From Bacteroidota bacterium (lineage in GTDB: Bacteria > Bacteroidota > Bacteroidia > NORP154), in contig JACZWC010000006.1 of NCBI GenBank assembly GCA_022572355.1, positions 1 through 64,000 of the forward strand: 64,000 nucleotides of DNA, in the 5' to 3' direction. Positions 33,634 through 41,173 of this stretch are shown one piece after another. The position numbers and the translations under genes were made by a program. Positions within the stretch are counted from its first letter, which is position 1. The number at the start of each line of letters is the position of its first letter. The notes under the pieces are model-generated. The model saw nothing but the letters and a program-made list of their open reading frames with translations, was not told the DNA's origin and ran no database searches.

Positions 33634-35170
33634 AATGTAAATGAATCTACCGCAAAAACACATAAAGGAAACTAAAAAACTTATATCTGCATTGCCGGAA
33701 AGAAAAATAGCAAATTGGCTATTGACACAAGGTTTTTATCCGGAACAATATGTGCTTCCACCTTGCTTTAAGGTTCTTAAGTTCACTTACAAAAAGAATC
33801 CGTATTTCGATTTTTCCAAGAAAATACCTCTATCAGAAATTTGTGAAATTACCTTTCCAAAATCGCAACTAACCGAAAGGGCATTTGGAATAATAAACCA
33901 TAAGATATATCACGATTTAGTTTGGCATATTTTAGATAATTGGAATGATGTTAAAGCACTTCTTTTCAATTCCAAAAACAATATTTATTCATATTCTTTT
34001 CCAATTCCACTAAACAAAGAAAGTGTTGGGACTTTAGGAACATTACGTTCAGGGAGAATGATATATGAATTTATTGAGATGTCAGAAAGCGACATTGTAT
34101 CGGAAGGTCATAAATACAAATTAGTCGTAAAGTCTGACATTAAAAATTTCTATCCGTCAATCTATACTCATAGCATTGCTTGGGCTATAAATGGTAAGGA
34201 AGATGCAAGAAAAGACAGATATAAATTCAATTTATTGGGGAACAAACTTGACAAATTATTTCAAAATGCCAATGATGGATGTACTAACGGAATTGCAATT
34301 GGACCAGCTATCTCGGATTTGGTCACAGAAGTTATGCTTTCGGTAATTGACACAGATATATCCAAAGAATTAAAAAAAGAAAGTATTGATTTTATTGGAG
34401 TCCGTTTCAAAGATGACTACCGATTTCTTTGTCAGACAGAATCAGACGCACACGAAATTTTAAATATTGTACAAAGAAACCTAAAAAGCTTTAACCTATC
34501 AATTAGCGAAGAAAAATCAACAGTTTCTAAATTACCAGAAGGACTTTTTCGGGAATGGACAAGTGAATACCACCTATATTCTTTAAAATATGGATATCCA
34601 ATCAAATATAAGTTGTTTGAGAACACTTTTAGAAAAGTGTTATTTATCGATAAAAATTATCCAAATACTGGAGTAATTGATAAATTTTTGAGTGAATTAA
34701 TCTCTAAAAAATACAATCTTAAATTAAAACTCTCAAGCAAGCAAATTTATAAAGTGTTCAGTTTACTTCTAATGCTTAAAGAAAAAAGGTCAAAATCGTT
34801 ACCTCAAATATTAGCTGTAACGGAACTCTTAATTTCTACTTATAAAAAAGAAACGGAGGTCATAAATAGAATTTTCATTTCCTTAAACGAACTGACAGAA
34901 AGGAAACTGAAAAGGGAAAATTCTAATGTTTATGACTTAATCTGGCTGACCTATTTTCTGAAATCGCATGGGAAATTAACAGCCAAATGGCCGAGAAGAG
35001 TCGAATCCGAATTATTACAATCTATAAAATCAAATGAACAGAAATTCGACTTGGAAACTACGTATTGTAAGTTGTTCAGTAGAATAGAATTACCAACAAA
35101 AAATATTCTGTTAGCTAAACATTTAGCAATATTTCCAAAAGAGGAAGACGAGTAAAACACCGTGTATAAC
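33625..35170 (+). mobile_element. gene-cassette-like unit carrying the reverse transcriptase
   Basis: GTTGTACAC at 33625-33633 and GTGTATAAC at 35162-35170 are reverse complements with one mismatch (8 of 9). The left repeat is 7 nt before the ATG and the right repeat starts 6 nt after the stop codon, followed by AACG. This repeats the GTT.../...AAC(AAYG) arrangement of the units at 255 and 32695. The enclosed gene is visibly AT-richer than the flanking core genes, in line with transfer. Confidence 0.45.
33641..35155 (+). CDS. stand-alone reverse transcriptase of defence (Abi/unknown-group) type
   Basis: 504 residues. RT motifs in order: motif A LVVKSDIKNFYPSI with Asp166, followed by YTHSIAWAI; motif B GIAIGPAISDLVTE (217-230); motif C RFKDDYRFLC with catalytic Asp258-Asp259, where Tyr of the usual YxDD is Phe256; and a motif D-like FNLSISEEKST (284-294). 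The C-terminal ~200 residues are helical without maturase, endonuclease or Cas1 domains, so it is not a group II intron protein. Retron-specific VTG and NAxxH motifs are not seen. The SIYTHSIAW style of motif A suggests the Abi/unknown-group RTs that act in phage defence; I cannot assign a named class. It is strongly AT-rich compared with its neighbours and is flanked by structured non-coding DNA on both sides. Confidence 0.85.
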   Translation: MNLPQKHIKETKKLISALPERKIANWLLTQGFYPEQYVLPPCFKVLKFTYKKNPYFDFSKKIPLSEICEITFPKSQLTERAFGIINHKIYHDLVWHILDNWNDVKALLFNSKNNIYSYSFPIPLNKESVGTLGTLRSGRMIYEFIEMSESDIVSEGHKYKLVVKSDIKNFYPSIYTHSIAWAINGKEDARKDRYKFNLLGNKLDKLFQNANDGCTNGIAIGPAISDLVTEVMLSVIDTDISKELKKESIDFIGVRFKDDYRFLCQTESDAHEILNIVQRNLKSFNLSISEEKSTVSKLPEGLFREWTSEYHLYSLKYGYPIKYKLFENTFRKVLFIDKNYPNTGVIDKFLSELISKKYNLKLKLSSKQIYKVFSLLLMLKEKRSKSLPQILAVTELLISTYKKETEVINRIFISLNELTERKLKRENSNVYDLIWLTYFLKSHGKLTAKWPRRVESELLQSIKSNEQKFDLETTYCKLFSRIELPTKNILLAKHLAIFPKEEDE

Positions 35171-35218
35171 AACGTGTATTAATCATTGAGCACTAAGTAG
35201 TTAAGTTGAAAATGAAGT

Positions 35219-35348
35219 GCTTTTAAAAGCCCAACGCTTCATAGACAAACCGTCAGACTGTGCATTAACCAACAAAACGAAAAAAGTTAGTGTTGATAAT
35301 CAGACACTTACAAATCAAAAATGACTCGAAATGGTAGTTAATGCACAG
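35219..35348 (+). ncRNA. candidate structured RNA or folded site downstream of the reverse transcriptase
   Basis: In the 497-nt gene-free stretch 35156-35652, CTGTGCATTAAC (35258-35269) is the perfect 12-bp complement of GTTAATGCACAG (35337-35348). The 67-nt loop holds a second arm AGTGT/ACACT (35289-35308). Just upstream, GCTTTTAAAAGC (35219-35230) is a 12-bp palindrome. This could be the non-coding RNA partner or template of the reverse transcriptase, or a complete attC-like hairpin. The rest of the stretch has a TACATTTG -7-like element at 35399-35406 that may drive the HigA-like gene; nothing else was recognised. Confidence 0.4.
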
Positions 35349-35652
35349 ACTCCCGTTAGTTGCAAGATGTTTTTTATAGGTGGTCTGAACAATATTTTTA
35401 CATTTGTAAATCAGAAGAGTTCCACGCTAATCTTTTCCAGGTTTTGGACACCTGATCTGCTTGCGAAACAGTTTGACTAACGTGTGACTCCGACATGTCT
35501 AGGATTGGCGGAACGTAAACCGACCTTTCCTACTTCAAAGATACATCGGGAACAGCCCTTGTTCTTACACTGTTTTTGGAGTTGTTAACAATTCTTTCCA
35601 TTTTCTTACCCGTTTTGGGTTACTTTTATCATAAATCAACTATATCGTAACC

Positions 35653-36093
35653 ATGAAATTGGGAGATTTTTTAATTAGGCCAATTGACAATCGAAAGAGC
35701 CGAAACAGAGCATATGAGGCTCTTAGATTATTCCGATACAGTGACGATCGGGAAATCAATAATCTAGTAGGAATTGTTAACATATTACTTGAACATGGGG
35801 ATTATCGATTCTTGGACTTCAGAGACAATCGGCCAGATGAAAATATCAGGAGACAACTTTCAAATTTGGGCCTAAGACAAAAAGATCTGACTCCGATTTT
35901 TGGAACGGAGAGTCGAATATCTGAAATATTGTCTGGTAGGAGGCCGCTATCAATTAAGATGATTGCCAACCTACACAAGTACTTAGATATACCTTATCAG
36001 GAATTAATTGATGCAAATAAATATGACCTGGAAGGAGATCGTAAGGCCCAAATAGTAAGTATGCTGGAGAGGAAAACTGCTATTAGACGTTAG
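35653..36093 (+). CDS. HigA-like XRE-family regulator
   Basis: 146 residues. The C-terminal half is a Cro/C1 HTH in HigA style: IRRQLSNLGLRQKDLTPIFG, then SRISEILSGRRPLSIKMIANLHKYL (about 75-125). The N-terminal 70 residues (ALRLFRYSDDREINNLVGIVNILLEHGDYRFLDF) follow the layout of HigA N-terminal domains but differ in sequence from the truncated HigA at 32363. No toxin gene is adjacent. It lies 497 nt after the reverse transcriptase, so a regulator of that gene or an orphan antitoxin are both possible. Confidence 0.78.
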   Translation: MKLGDFLIRPIDNRKSRNRAYEALRLFRYSDDREINNLVGIVNILLEHGDYRFLDFRDNRPDENIRRQLSNLGLRQKDLTPIFGTESRISEILSGRRPLSIKMIANLHKYLDIPYQELIDANKYDLEGDRKAQIVSMLERKTAIRR

Positions 36094-36157
36094 GAGAGGC
36101 GGAACATCCTCAGCTCGTCCGGATTTCAAATACAGGCCGTTAGCGCCAACAATAGCG

Positions 36158-36256
36158 CTACACCTTATAAATCGTATCCATATACTTCTTGAGCATCTGG
36201 GTAGCAATACCTCTGAGTGGTATGGTTTCAGATAATCCAAAGAGCGGTGAAAGACC
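36158..36256 (-). pseudogene. 3' fossil of a sphingosine-1-phosphate-lyase-like gene
   Basis: The minus strand encodes 32 residues and a stop (GLSPLFGLSETIPLRG, then QMLKKYMDTIYKV). These match the last 32 residues of the intact lyase gene ending at 37028 at 23 of 32 positions. No homology continues upstream. It is a diverged remnant of a second tandem lyase paralogue, most of which has been replaced by the PIN module and island DNA. The divergence shows the duplication predates the island insertion, or that the fragment came from another strain. Confidence 0.8.
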
Positions 36257-36310
36257 CGTTACTGAAACCAAAGGCCGCGAAATGCGTATCTTTAGAAAAA
36301 AGATGTAGAG

Positions 36311-36529
36311 ATGGAAACTTTAAAGATTGATATACTTGATCCGAAGGCTAAAAATCTGCTGGAAAACCTGGCTGACCTTAAACTCATTAGCATTCGAACT
36401 GCGAAGACTTCTTCTAATGACTTTACTAAACTTCTTCAACGACTTAGGAGCAAGTCAGACAAGGTCCCCTCATTAAAAGAAATTGCCAAGGAAGTGGAAA
36501 CCGTTCGCCAGAAAAGGTATGGCAAGTAA
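36311..36529 (+). CDS. antitoxin-like protein of a PIN module
   Basis: 72 residues. An N-terminal strand-helix part (METLKIDILDPKAKNLLENLADLKLISI), a polar linker, and a C-terminal helix ending SLKEIAKEVETVRQKRYGK. The terminal pattern IxxEVxxVRxxRYGK is common in small antitoxins that precede PIN toxins in Bacteroidota and Cyanobacteria. The stop overlaps the PIN reading frame by 11 nt, the usual coupling. Confidence 0.75.
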   Translation: METLKIDILDPKAKNLLENLADLKLISIRTAKTSSNDFTKLLQRLRSKSDKVPSLKEIAKEVETVRQKRYGK

Positions 36530-36930
36530 TAACTTGAAGGTCATTCTCGACACCAATCTCTGGATCAGCTTTTTGATTTCTAAGACTCTCTCCAAATTTG
36601 ACGAAGCTATAAGACTTGGGCAAATAAGACTTTTATTCAGTGAAGAATCACTCTCCGAGTTTTTAGACATTACAACGAAATCAAAATTTGAAAAATACTT
36701 TACGCATTCTGACATCGTAGAGATTTTCGAGTACATGGATCAGTACGGGAGTATAATAAAGGTCAATTCTAAAGTAAATATGCCGGGACGCAAAGGACAA
36801 TTTTTGGCTTGAATTGTCCAAAGATGGAAAGGCAGATTATCTGGTAACGGGAGACAAGGACTTGCTAATAATCAAGAAGTTTGACAAAACAAAAATAGTG
36901 ACTCTTTCGAATTTTTTTGATATGTTATAA
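36519..36930 (+). pseudogene. PIN-domain (VapC-like) toxin, frameshifted
   Basis: The first frame (36519-36812) gives MASNNLKVILDTNLWISFL with the first catalytic Asp in LDTN, then the Glu-bearing helices LLFSEESLSEFLDI. At 36780 the frame jumps by one base. From 36781 the next frame reads CRDAKDNFWLEL, KADYLVTGDKDLL and onward to a stop at 36930, which are the conserved downstream PIN motifs with the other catalytic Asp residues. As written the product ends at 97 residues without them, so it is inactive unless a ribosomal frameshift occurs or the base is a sequencing error. Confidence 0.85.
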
Positions 36931-36973
36931 GGTGTAGATGGCACATGCAGGTTACAATACAATGATTTGCGCC

Positions 36974-37006
36974 TAGCTAGCACGGATTTGAAATTCGCGA
37001 TAGCTA
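36974..37006. repeat. imperfect palindrome (REP-like) beside the lyase gene
   Basis: TAGCT at 36974 pairs with AGCTA at 37006, with inner CGGATTT/GAAATTCG arms. A related CCGGATTTCAAAT fragment is at 36119-36131, on the other side of the PIN module. It may have served as a recombination substrate. Confidence 0.5.
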
Positions 37007-37027
37007 ATTTCCTGGATTGAGGTGATA

Positions 37028-38533
37028 CTAAACCTTATAAATCGTATCCATGTACTTCTTCAACATCTGGCTAATGGTTCCCCGCAGGGGTAAGGTAGCG
37101 GCCAATCCATAAACCGGAGCCAGCCCGCCTTCAGTATTGGGGTTGGCTTTCACAAATTCAACGGCCTCTTTCAAATCCGTCACAAACTTCTCCGCAACTC
37201 CTTCCTGGGTATGCCGCTTTGTAAGGCAAATATGAACGCAGGATGGCTTGTGCAAACCATTCAATGTCCAGCCTTTCGCGGTTAGTGCATCCATTATCTG
37301 ATATATATCATATTCTTCGCAGGCAAAGGAGATGTTCCAATAGGGCTTTCCCAGTATTTTCAATTCTGGAATTTCATCAATGCCCTTCTTGATCTTATCT
37401 GCAGCTACCATAATACTTTTGGCAATTTCCATGTAGCCTTTTTCACCCATAGTAATTAGTGTGGCCCAACAAGCGGCACTCAATGCTCCTGGCCTGCTTC
37501 CCGCGAAGGTTGGCGAAAAATACAATCCACCGGGCCAGTCTGTAATCGTGAAGTACTGATACCTCCTCATTTCCAGGGTCCGGTATAGAACAACCGAAGT
37601 TCCCTTGGCCGCAAATCCGTATTTGTGCGTATCGGCACTCATGGAAGTAACTCCGGGCAAACTGAAATCAAAATCGGGTACATCAAAATCAAGCTTCTTT
37701 ATCCAGGGCAGAATAAATCCGCCAAGACAGGCATCCACGTGCAATCCCACTTTGTATTTAAGCGCAATTTCAGACAACTCAGGAATCGGATCAACAACAC
37801 CATGAGGGAAAGTAGGGGCAGAGCCCACAATTGCGATTGTATTTGAATTAATAGCACGTTTCAGTTTTTTAAGATTAACCTGGTAATTTTCATCTATTGG
37901 AATTGCTCTCAATTTGATGTTGAAGTACTCGGAGGCTTTGTTAAAAGCAGCATGCGCCGTTACCGGTACCACGATCTCAGGATTGCTAATACCCTTTTCT
38001 GCTTTGGCCTGATCGCGATAGGTTTTCATGGCCAATAAAATACTTTCTGTGCCACCTGAGGAAACAGATCCGCAAATTTCTGAGTTTGCCTTCTTCGCTC
38101 CCAACATATTAGCAGTCATTGAGATGATCTCAGCTTCGAATTTGGAAATGCTTGGAAATACGTCGGAGTGAAGTGGGTTGGTTTGTGAATTCATCGCATA
38201 CACCTTGTTCAGAAACGCGATGTGCTCCTCATCTCCGTGATAAACAGTACCAGAAACAAGCCCCTCTTTCCACTTTCCTTGTTCCTGGCTCGCCATACCC
38301 TCCATCTCTTTAAGTACTTCTTCCCTTGATTTCCCTTCGGCTGGGATCTCCGTAAAAGTGCTGAAATCCTCACGGTACGGGCGAAGGCCCTCAGCGATGC
38401 CCTTCATAATCTCATCCGTCTGCCGATCAATTTCCTTCCGAACAGATGGAATCTTGTTGATGTATTTTTCAATAACCCTGACCACGCTCGGGGGGAGCAT
38501 GCCCAATTTATTGACGATGTAGTCCATATCCAT
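37028..38533 (-). CDS. PLP-dependent lyase, sphingosine-1-phosphate-lyase-like
   Basis: 501 residues, pyridoxal-dependent decarboxylase fold (type I). N-terminal charged helix, then GTVYHGDEEHIAF and the substrate region NPLHSDVFPSI, the PLP-phosphate region SVSSGGTESILLAMK, the PLP-stacking HAAFNKAS, HVDACLGGF with the cofactor Asp, and the Schiff-base Lys in DTHKYGFAAKGTS. This set matches sphingosine-1-phosphate lyases better than glutamate decarboxylases. No N-terminal membrane anchor, so cytosolic. Last gene of a leftward cluster with ceramidase-like, PHP and kinase genes. A 32-residue relic of a paralogue lies 0.8 kb away. Confidence 0.85.
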   Translation of the reverse strand: MDMDYIVNKLGMLPPSVVRVIEKYINKIPSVRKEIDRQTDEIMKGIAEGLRPYREDFSTFTEIPAEGKSREEVLKEMEGMASQEQGKWKEGLVSGTVYHGDEEHIAFLNKVYAMNSQTNPLHSDVFPSISKFEAEIISMTANMLGAKKANSEICGSVSSGGTESILLAMKTYRDQAKAEKGISNPEIVVPVTAHAAFNKASEYFNIKLRAIPIDENYQVNLKKLKRAINSNTIAIVGSAPTFPHGVVDPIPELSEIALKYKVGLHVDACLGGFILPWIKKLDFDVPDFDFSLPGVTSMSADTHKYGFAAKGTSVVLYRTLEMRRYQYFTITDWPGGLYFSPTFAGSRPGALSAACWATLITMGEKGYMEIAKSIMVAADKIKKGIDEIPELKILGKPYWNISFACEEYDIYQIMDALTAKGWTLNGLHKPSCVHICLTKRHTQEGVAEKFVTDLKEAVEFVKANPNTEGGLAPVYGLAATLPLRGTISQMLKKYMDTIYKV

Positions 38534-38702
38534 AATAGGTACTTTATTCTATAAATTACAACTCCTAGGTCTACGAATTACGAATCTCCTCCGTGCGCAC
38601 ACGTCGGAGTACGAATTTACGAATAGGTGCATGTCGAAACATTGTACCACCAATTCGCATATTCGTATAAATTCGCAATTCGTTGACCATTAATTCGTTC
38701 AC
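38534..38702. repeat. AATTCGT-rich palindromic spacer
   Basis: The 169-nt spacer between the lyase and kinase genes holds repeated ATTCG/CGAAT units (near 38574, 38611, 38652, 38662, 38680) in both orientations, and CTCCG...CGGAG. No gene seen. It may be a repeat-family copy or carry a promoter for the lyase gene, but no TAnnTTTG match on the minus strand was found. Confidence 0.5.
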
Positions 38703-40289
38703 CTATTTTTTTCTATTCAGTCTTGCGTAAATACCTTCGTTCTTCTTGTAAATGTTTAAATACTCTTTAAACAGCTCATCATATATTTCCCGGTTATCCG
38801 GATTCGGTTTGTAGACTTTATCAATCTTTGTTTTTGTGGCGATTTCCTCAAATGTTCCATATCCCAGTGCTACTATTGCCAGTGCCGCTGCACCTCTCGC
38901 ATTTGCATGCCTTGGTTCATTTACCTGATTGATTGTTCTGTCCATCACATCCGCAATGATTTGGCACCATACATCTGACTGGGCTCCACCGCCAATAATA
39001 TTTATTGATTCAAATTTTCTTTTTGCAAATATCTCCACATATTTCAACAACCAGCGTGAATTATATGCAACCCCCTCCATCACCGAGCGAATCATGTGTG
39101 CACGAGTTGTTTTCAGTGTGAGATTGTAAAAACCCCCTCTGATAGAATGGTTGTCGACCGGTGTTCGTTCACCGTAAAGCCAGGGCGTAAATATTAGCTT
39201 GTCACTACCTGCAGGAATTCGTCCCGCCATAGTGCACATTATAGACAAGACGTCTTTGTCCCCCGCTTTAATTTCCAATTCGTCGTCGGCATAAAACAAA
39301 TTATCTTTAAGAAAAGAGAGACAAACCGCTGAAGTTTCCTGTTCATTGGCGATGAAGTACCTACCTGGAATACCAGATGGCAGCGAAGCCATATTGTGGA
39401 AGATATCTGTTTTCTTAAATGGAACATGACATGTTAAGAATGAAGATGTTCCCAAACACAGGTTGGGTTCATAGTCTCGTATCGCACCAGATCCAATTGC
39501 GGCGGATTGCACGTCAGGCGTGCCACCAACTACTTTCACATCTTCGCTCAAGCCCAACTCGTTGGCGATTTCCTTTCTTAAGTTGCCTACCACATCTGTG
39601 GTCAGTATCATTGGCGGCAATTTACTTCCGTCAAGTGTGGATAGCTTCAACAGGCCTTTGTCGTACTTTATATTGTTGATGTCCCTGTTGTCTGTTACCC
39701 AATGTAGCGTCATGGTGTCTTGGGTTGAGACAAACTCTCCAGTCAATCGTAGATTGAGGTAGTCTTTCGGTTCCAGGAACATGTATGTTTTCTCGTACAC
39801 TTCTGGCATCTGATCACGGATAAAGAGGATGTGAGAAATTGGATCCTTACCCGTATGACTGGGCGCACCACCTGTGAGCCTCATCCATTTCATCAGTTTA
39901 GCAATTCCATATCCTTCAATTTCGAAGAGCCCACCGTTGATCTTGGGCATATATTTCGCACCCCTGGAGTCCATCCAGATAATCGCATTACAGAGGTGAT
40001 TTCCTTCTTTGTCCACGGGTACGGTACCAGACCACTGTGAAGTACAGCTGACGGCAATTACGTCTTCTTTCGGTGCATGGCCACCATCCAGTAATCTTTT
40101 GGCTGCAGTCATGATAGATGACCACCACTCTGCCGGATCTTGCTCCGCTCCGCCATTATCGAACAGATTGAGGGTAGTAGGCTCAAAATCTGATGCCACT
40201 ACCTCGCAATCCGTGCTGACCAAAGCGACCTTTGGCCCTGAAGTACCCAAATCAATAGCGAGGATATATTTTTTGTTTTCGTTTGTCAT
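38703..40289 (-). CDS. FGGY-family kinase (xylulokinase-like)
   Basis: 528 residues, two ribonuclease-H-like domains. N-terminal ATP-fold motif LAIDLGTSGPKVALV, substrate-region NAIIWMDSRG, and the second-domain signature NIIGGGAQSDVWCQIIADV with the adenosine motif PRHANARGAAALA. FGGY kinases phosphorylate sugars or polyols. Here the gene stands between a PHP phosphatase and a sphingosine-1-phosphate-lyase-like gene, 5 nt from the former. The substrate is therefore open: a polyol head group, or as a speculation a long-chain amino alcohol. Confidence 0.88.
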   Translation of the reverse strand: MTNENKKYILAIDLGTSGPKVALVSTDCEVVASDFEPTTLNLFDNGGAEQDPAEWWSSIMTAAKRLLDGGHAPKEDVIAVSCTSQWSGTVPVDKEGNHLCNAIIWMDSRGAKYMPKINGGLFEIEGYGIAKLMKWMRLTGGAPSHTGKDPISHILFIRDQMPEVYEKTYMFLEPKDYLNLRLTGEFVSTQDTMTLHWVTDNRDINNIKYDKGLLKLSTLDGSKLPPMILTTDVVGNLRKEIANELGLSEDVKVVGGTPDVQSAAIGSGAIRDYEPNLCLGTSSFLTCHVPFKKTDIFHNMASLPSGIPGRYFIANEQETSAVCLSFLKDNLFYADDELEIKAGDKDVLSIMCTMAGRIPAGSDKLIFTPWLYGERTPVDNHSIRGGFYNLTLKTTRAHMIRSVMEGVAYNSRWLLKYVEIFAKRKFESINIIGGGAQSDVWCQIIADVMDRTINQVNEPRHANARGAAALAIVALGYGTFEEIATKTKIDKVYKPNPDNREIYDELFKEYLNIYKKNEGIYARLNRKK

Positions 40290-40294
40290 GCCTT

Positions 40295-41158
40295 TTAAGC
40301 TAGGCTCGCATAATCAATGAGTGTTGGTTTTTTCCAGTTCGTATCTACACCCAGGTTCTTTAATATTTCGATTCCCTTCTTAAGATTCATTCCCACTGTT
40401 TTGACTCCGTGCGAGTCATCGCCGGGCACAATGCTAATTCCCATTTCAATGGCTCTTTCGAGAATTGATTCAGAAACATAGGGTTCATCCGCTCCTTTTT
40501 GCCAGGCCTTCAAATTGAATTCGATGATTAAGTTTAATTCTGCAATCAAAGTTAAGTTTCTATCTATTCTTTCGGCTATGTCCGGATGCTGAATAGTCTC
40601 TTTATAATTCGGGTCGAATAATCTAATAAGATCAAAGTGGCCGATTACCGCTGGCTTCAGATTCTCAATGAGTTCATATTGCAGATCATAATACTGAGAA
40701 TACAACTCGATCAAGCCCCCGGCCTTTTGTTTTGCCTTGTCATATTCTTCTTCATTTGAGTCGAAGTCCAGGTCATTTACGTGGTGCACCGAGCCAACAA
40801 TATAATCTGGCCTGAACTCATTTATTAACTGTTGATTGTGTTCAACATAACCGGAGTATGCTTCGGTTTCAAATCCTATAAGTATCTCAAGATCGGATGC
40901 ATATTGTTTTTGAAGACCTTTGACGGTTTCCATATATGCCGAAAATCTATCGAATAATTTGGTGGCGTTAAATCCTCCCTTCTCTTCAATTCTATAAACA
41001 AAACCATCTGATGGAGGAGGAATGTGTTCCGTAATTCCCACCCATAGAAATCCTTGATTTATGTACTCCTCAACAACTTCTCGCAGGGAATCTTCTGCGT
41101 GACAGCAAAACTCTCCACTATGTCCGCCGTGAATGGAAACTAGAGGTGCGATGCTCAT
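40295..41158 (-). CDS. PHP-domain phosphatase (histidinol-phosphatase-like)
   Basis: 287 residues. PHP metal motifs: SIHGGHSGEFCCHAEDS near residue 8, ITEHIPPP near 43, GFETEAYSG near 99, GSVHHVND near 127, GHFDLIRLF near 169 and the late PGDDSHGVKT near 250. All ligands look intact. Family members hydrolyse phosphomonoesters such as histidinol phosphate. No other his gene is near, and the operon context (ceramidase-like protein, kinase, lyase) suggests a different phosphoester. Confidence 0.85.
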   Translation of the reverse strand: MSIAPLVSIHGGHSGEFCCHAEDSLREVVEEYINQGFLWVGITEHIPPPSDGFVYRIEEKGGFNATKLFDRFSAYMETVKGLQKQYASDLEILIGFETEAYSGYVEHNQQLINEFRPDYIVGSVHHVNDLDFDSNEEEYDKAKQKAGGLIELYSQYYDLQYELIENLKPAVIGHFDLIRLFDPNYKETIQHPDIAERIDRNLTLIAELNLIIEFNLKAWQKGADEPYVSESILERAIEMGISIVPGDDSHGVKTVGMNLKKGIEILKNLGVDTNWKKPTLIDYASLA

Positions 41159-41173
41159 CTGTGGAAAAGTGTA

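Noticed and set aside
33641..35155. Retron or group II intron interpretation of the reverse transcriptase
   Set aside because: No maturase or HNH domain, no retron VTG or NAxxH motifs and no recognisable msr/msd upstream, so the Abi/unknown-group reading is preferred.
31391..36930. Prophage or insertion sequence
   Set aside because: No transposase, integrase, capsid, portal or terminase gene is present. Only small accessory genes and inverted repeats are seen.
40295..41158. Histidine biosynthesis role for the PHP phosphatase
   Set aside because: No other his gene nearby. The gene lies within a TonB-ceramidase-kinase-lyase cluster, so the pathway name is not transferred.
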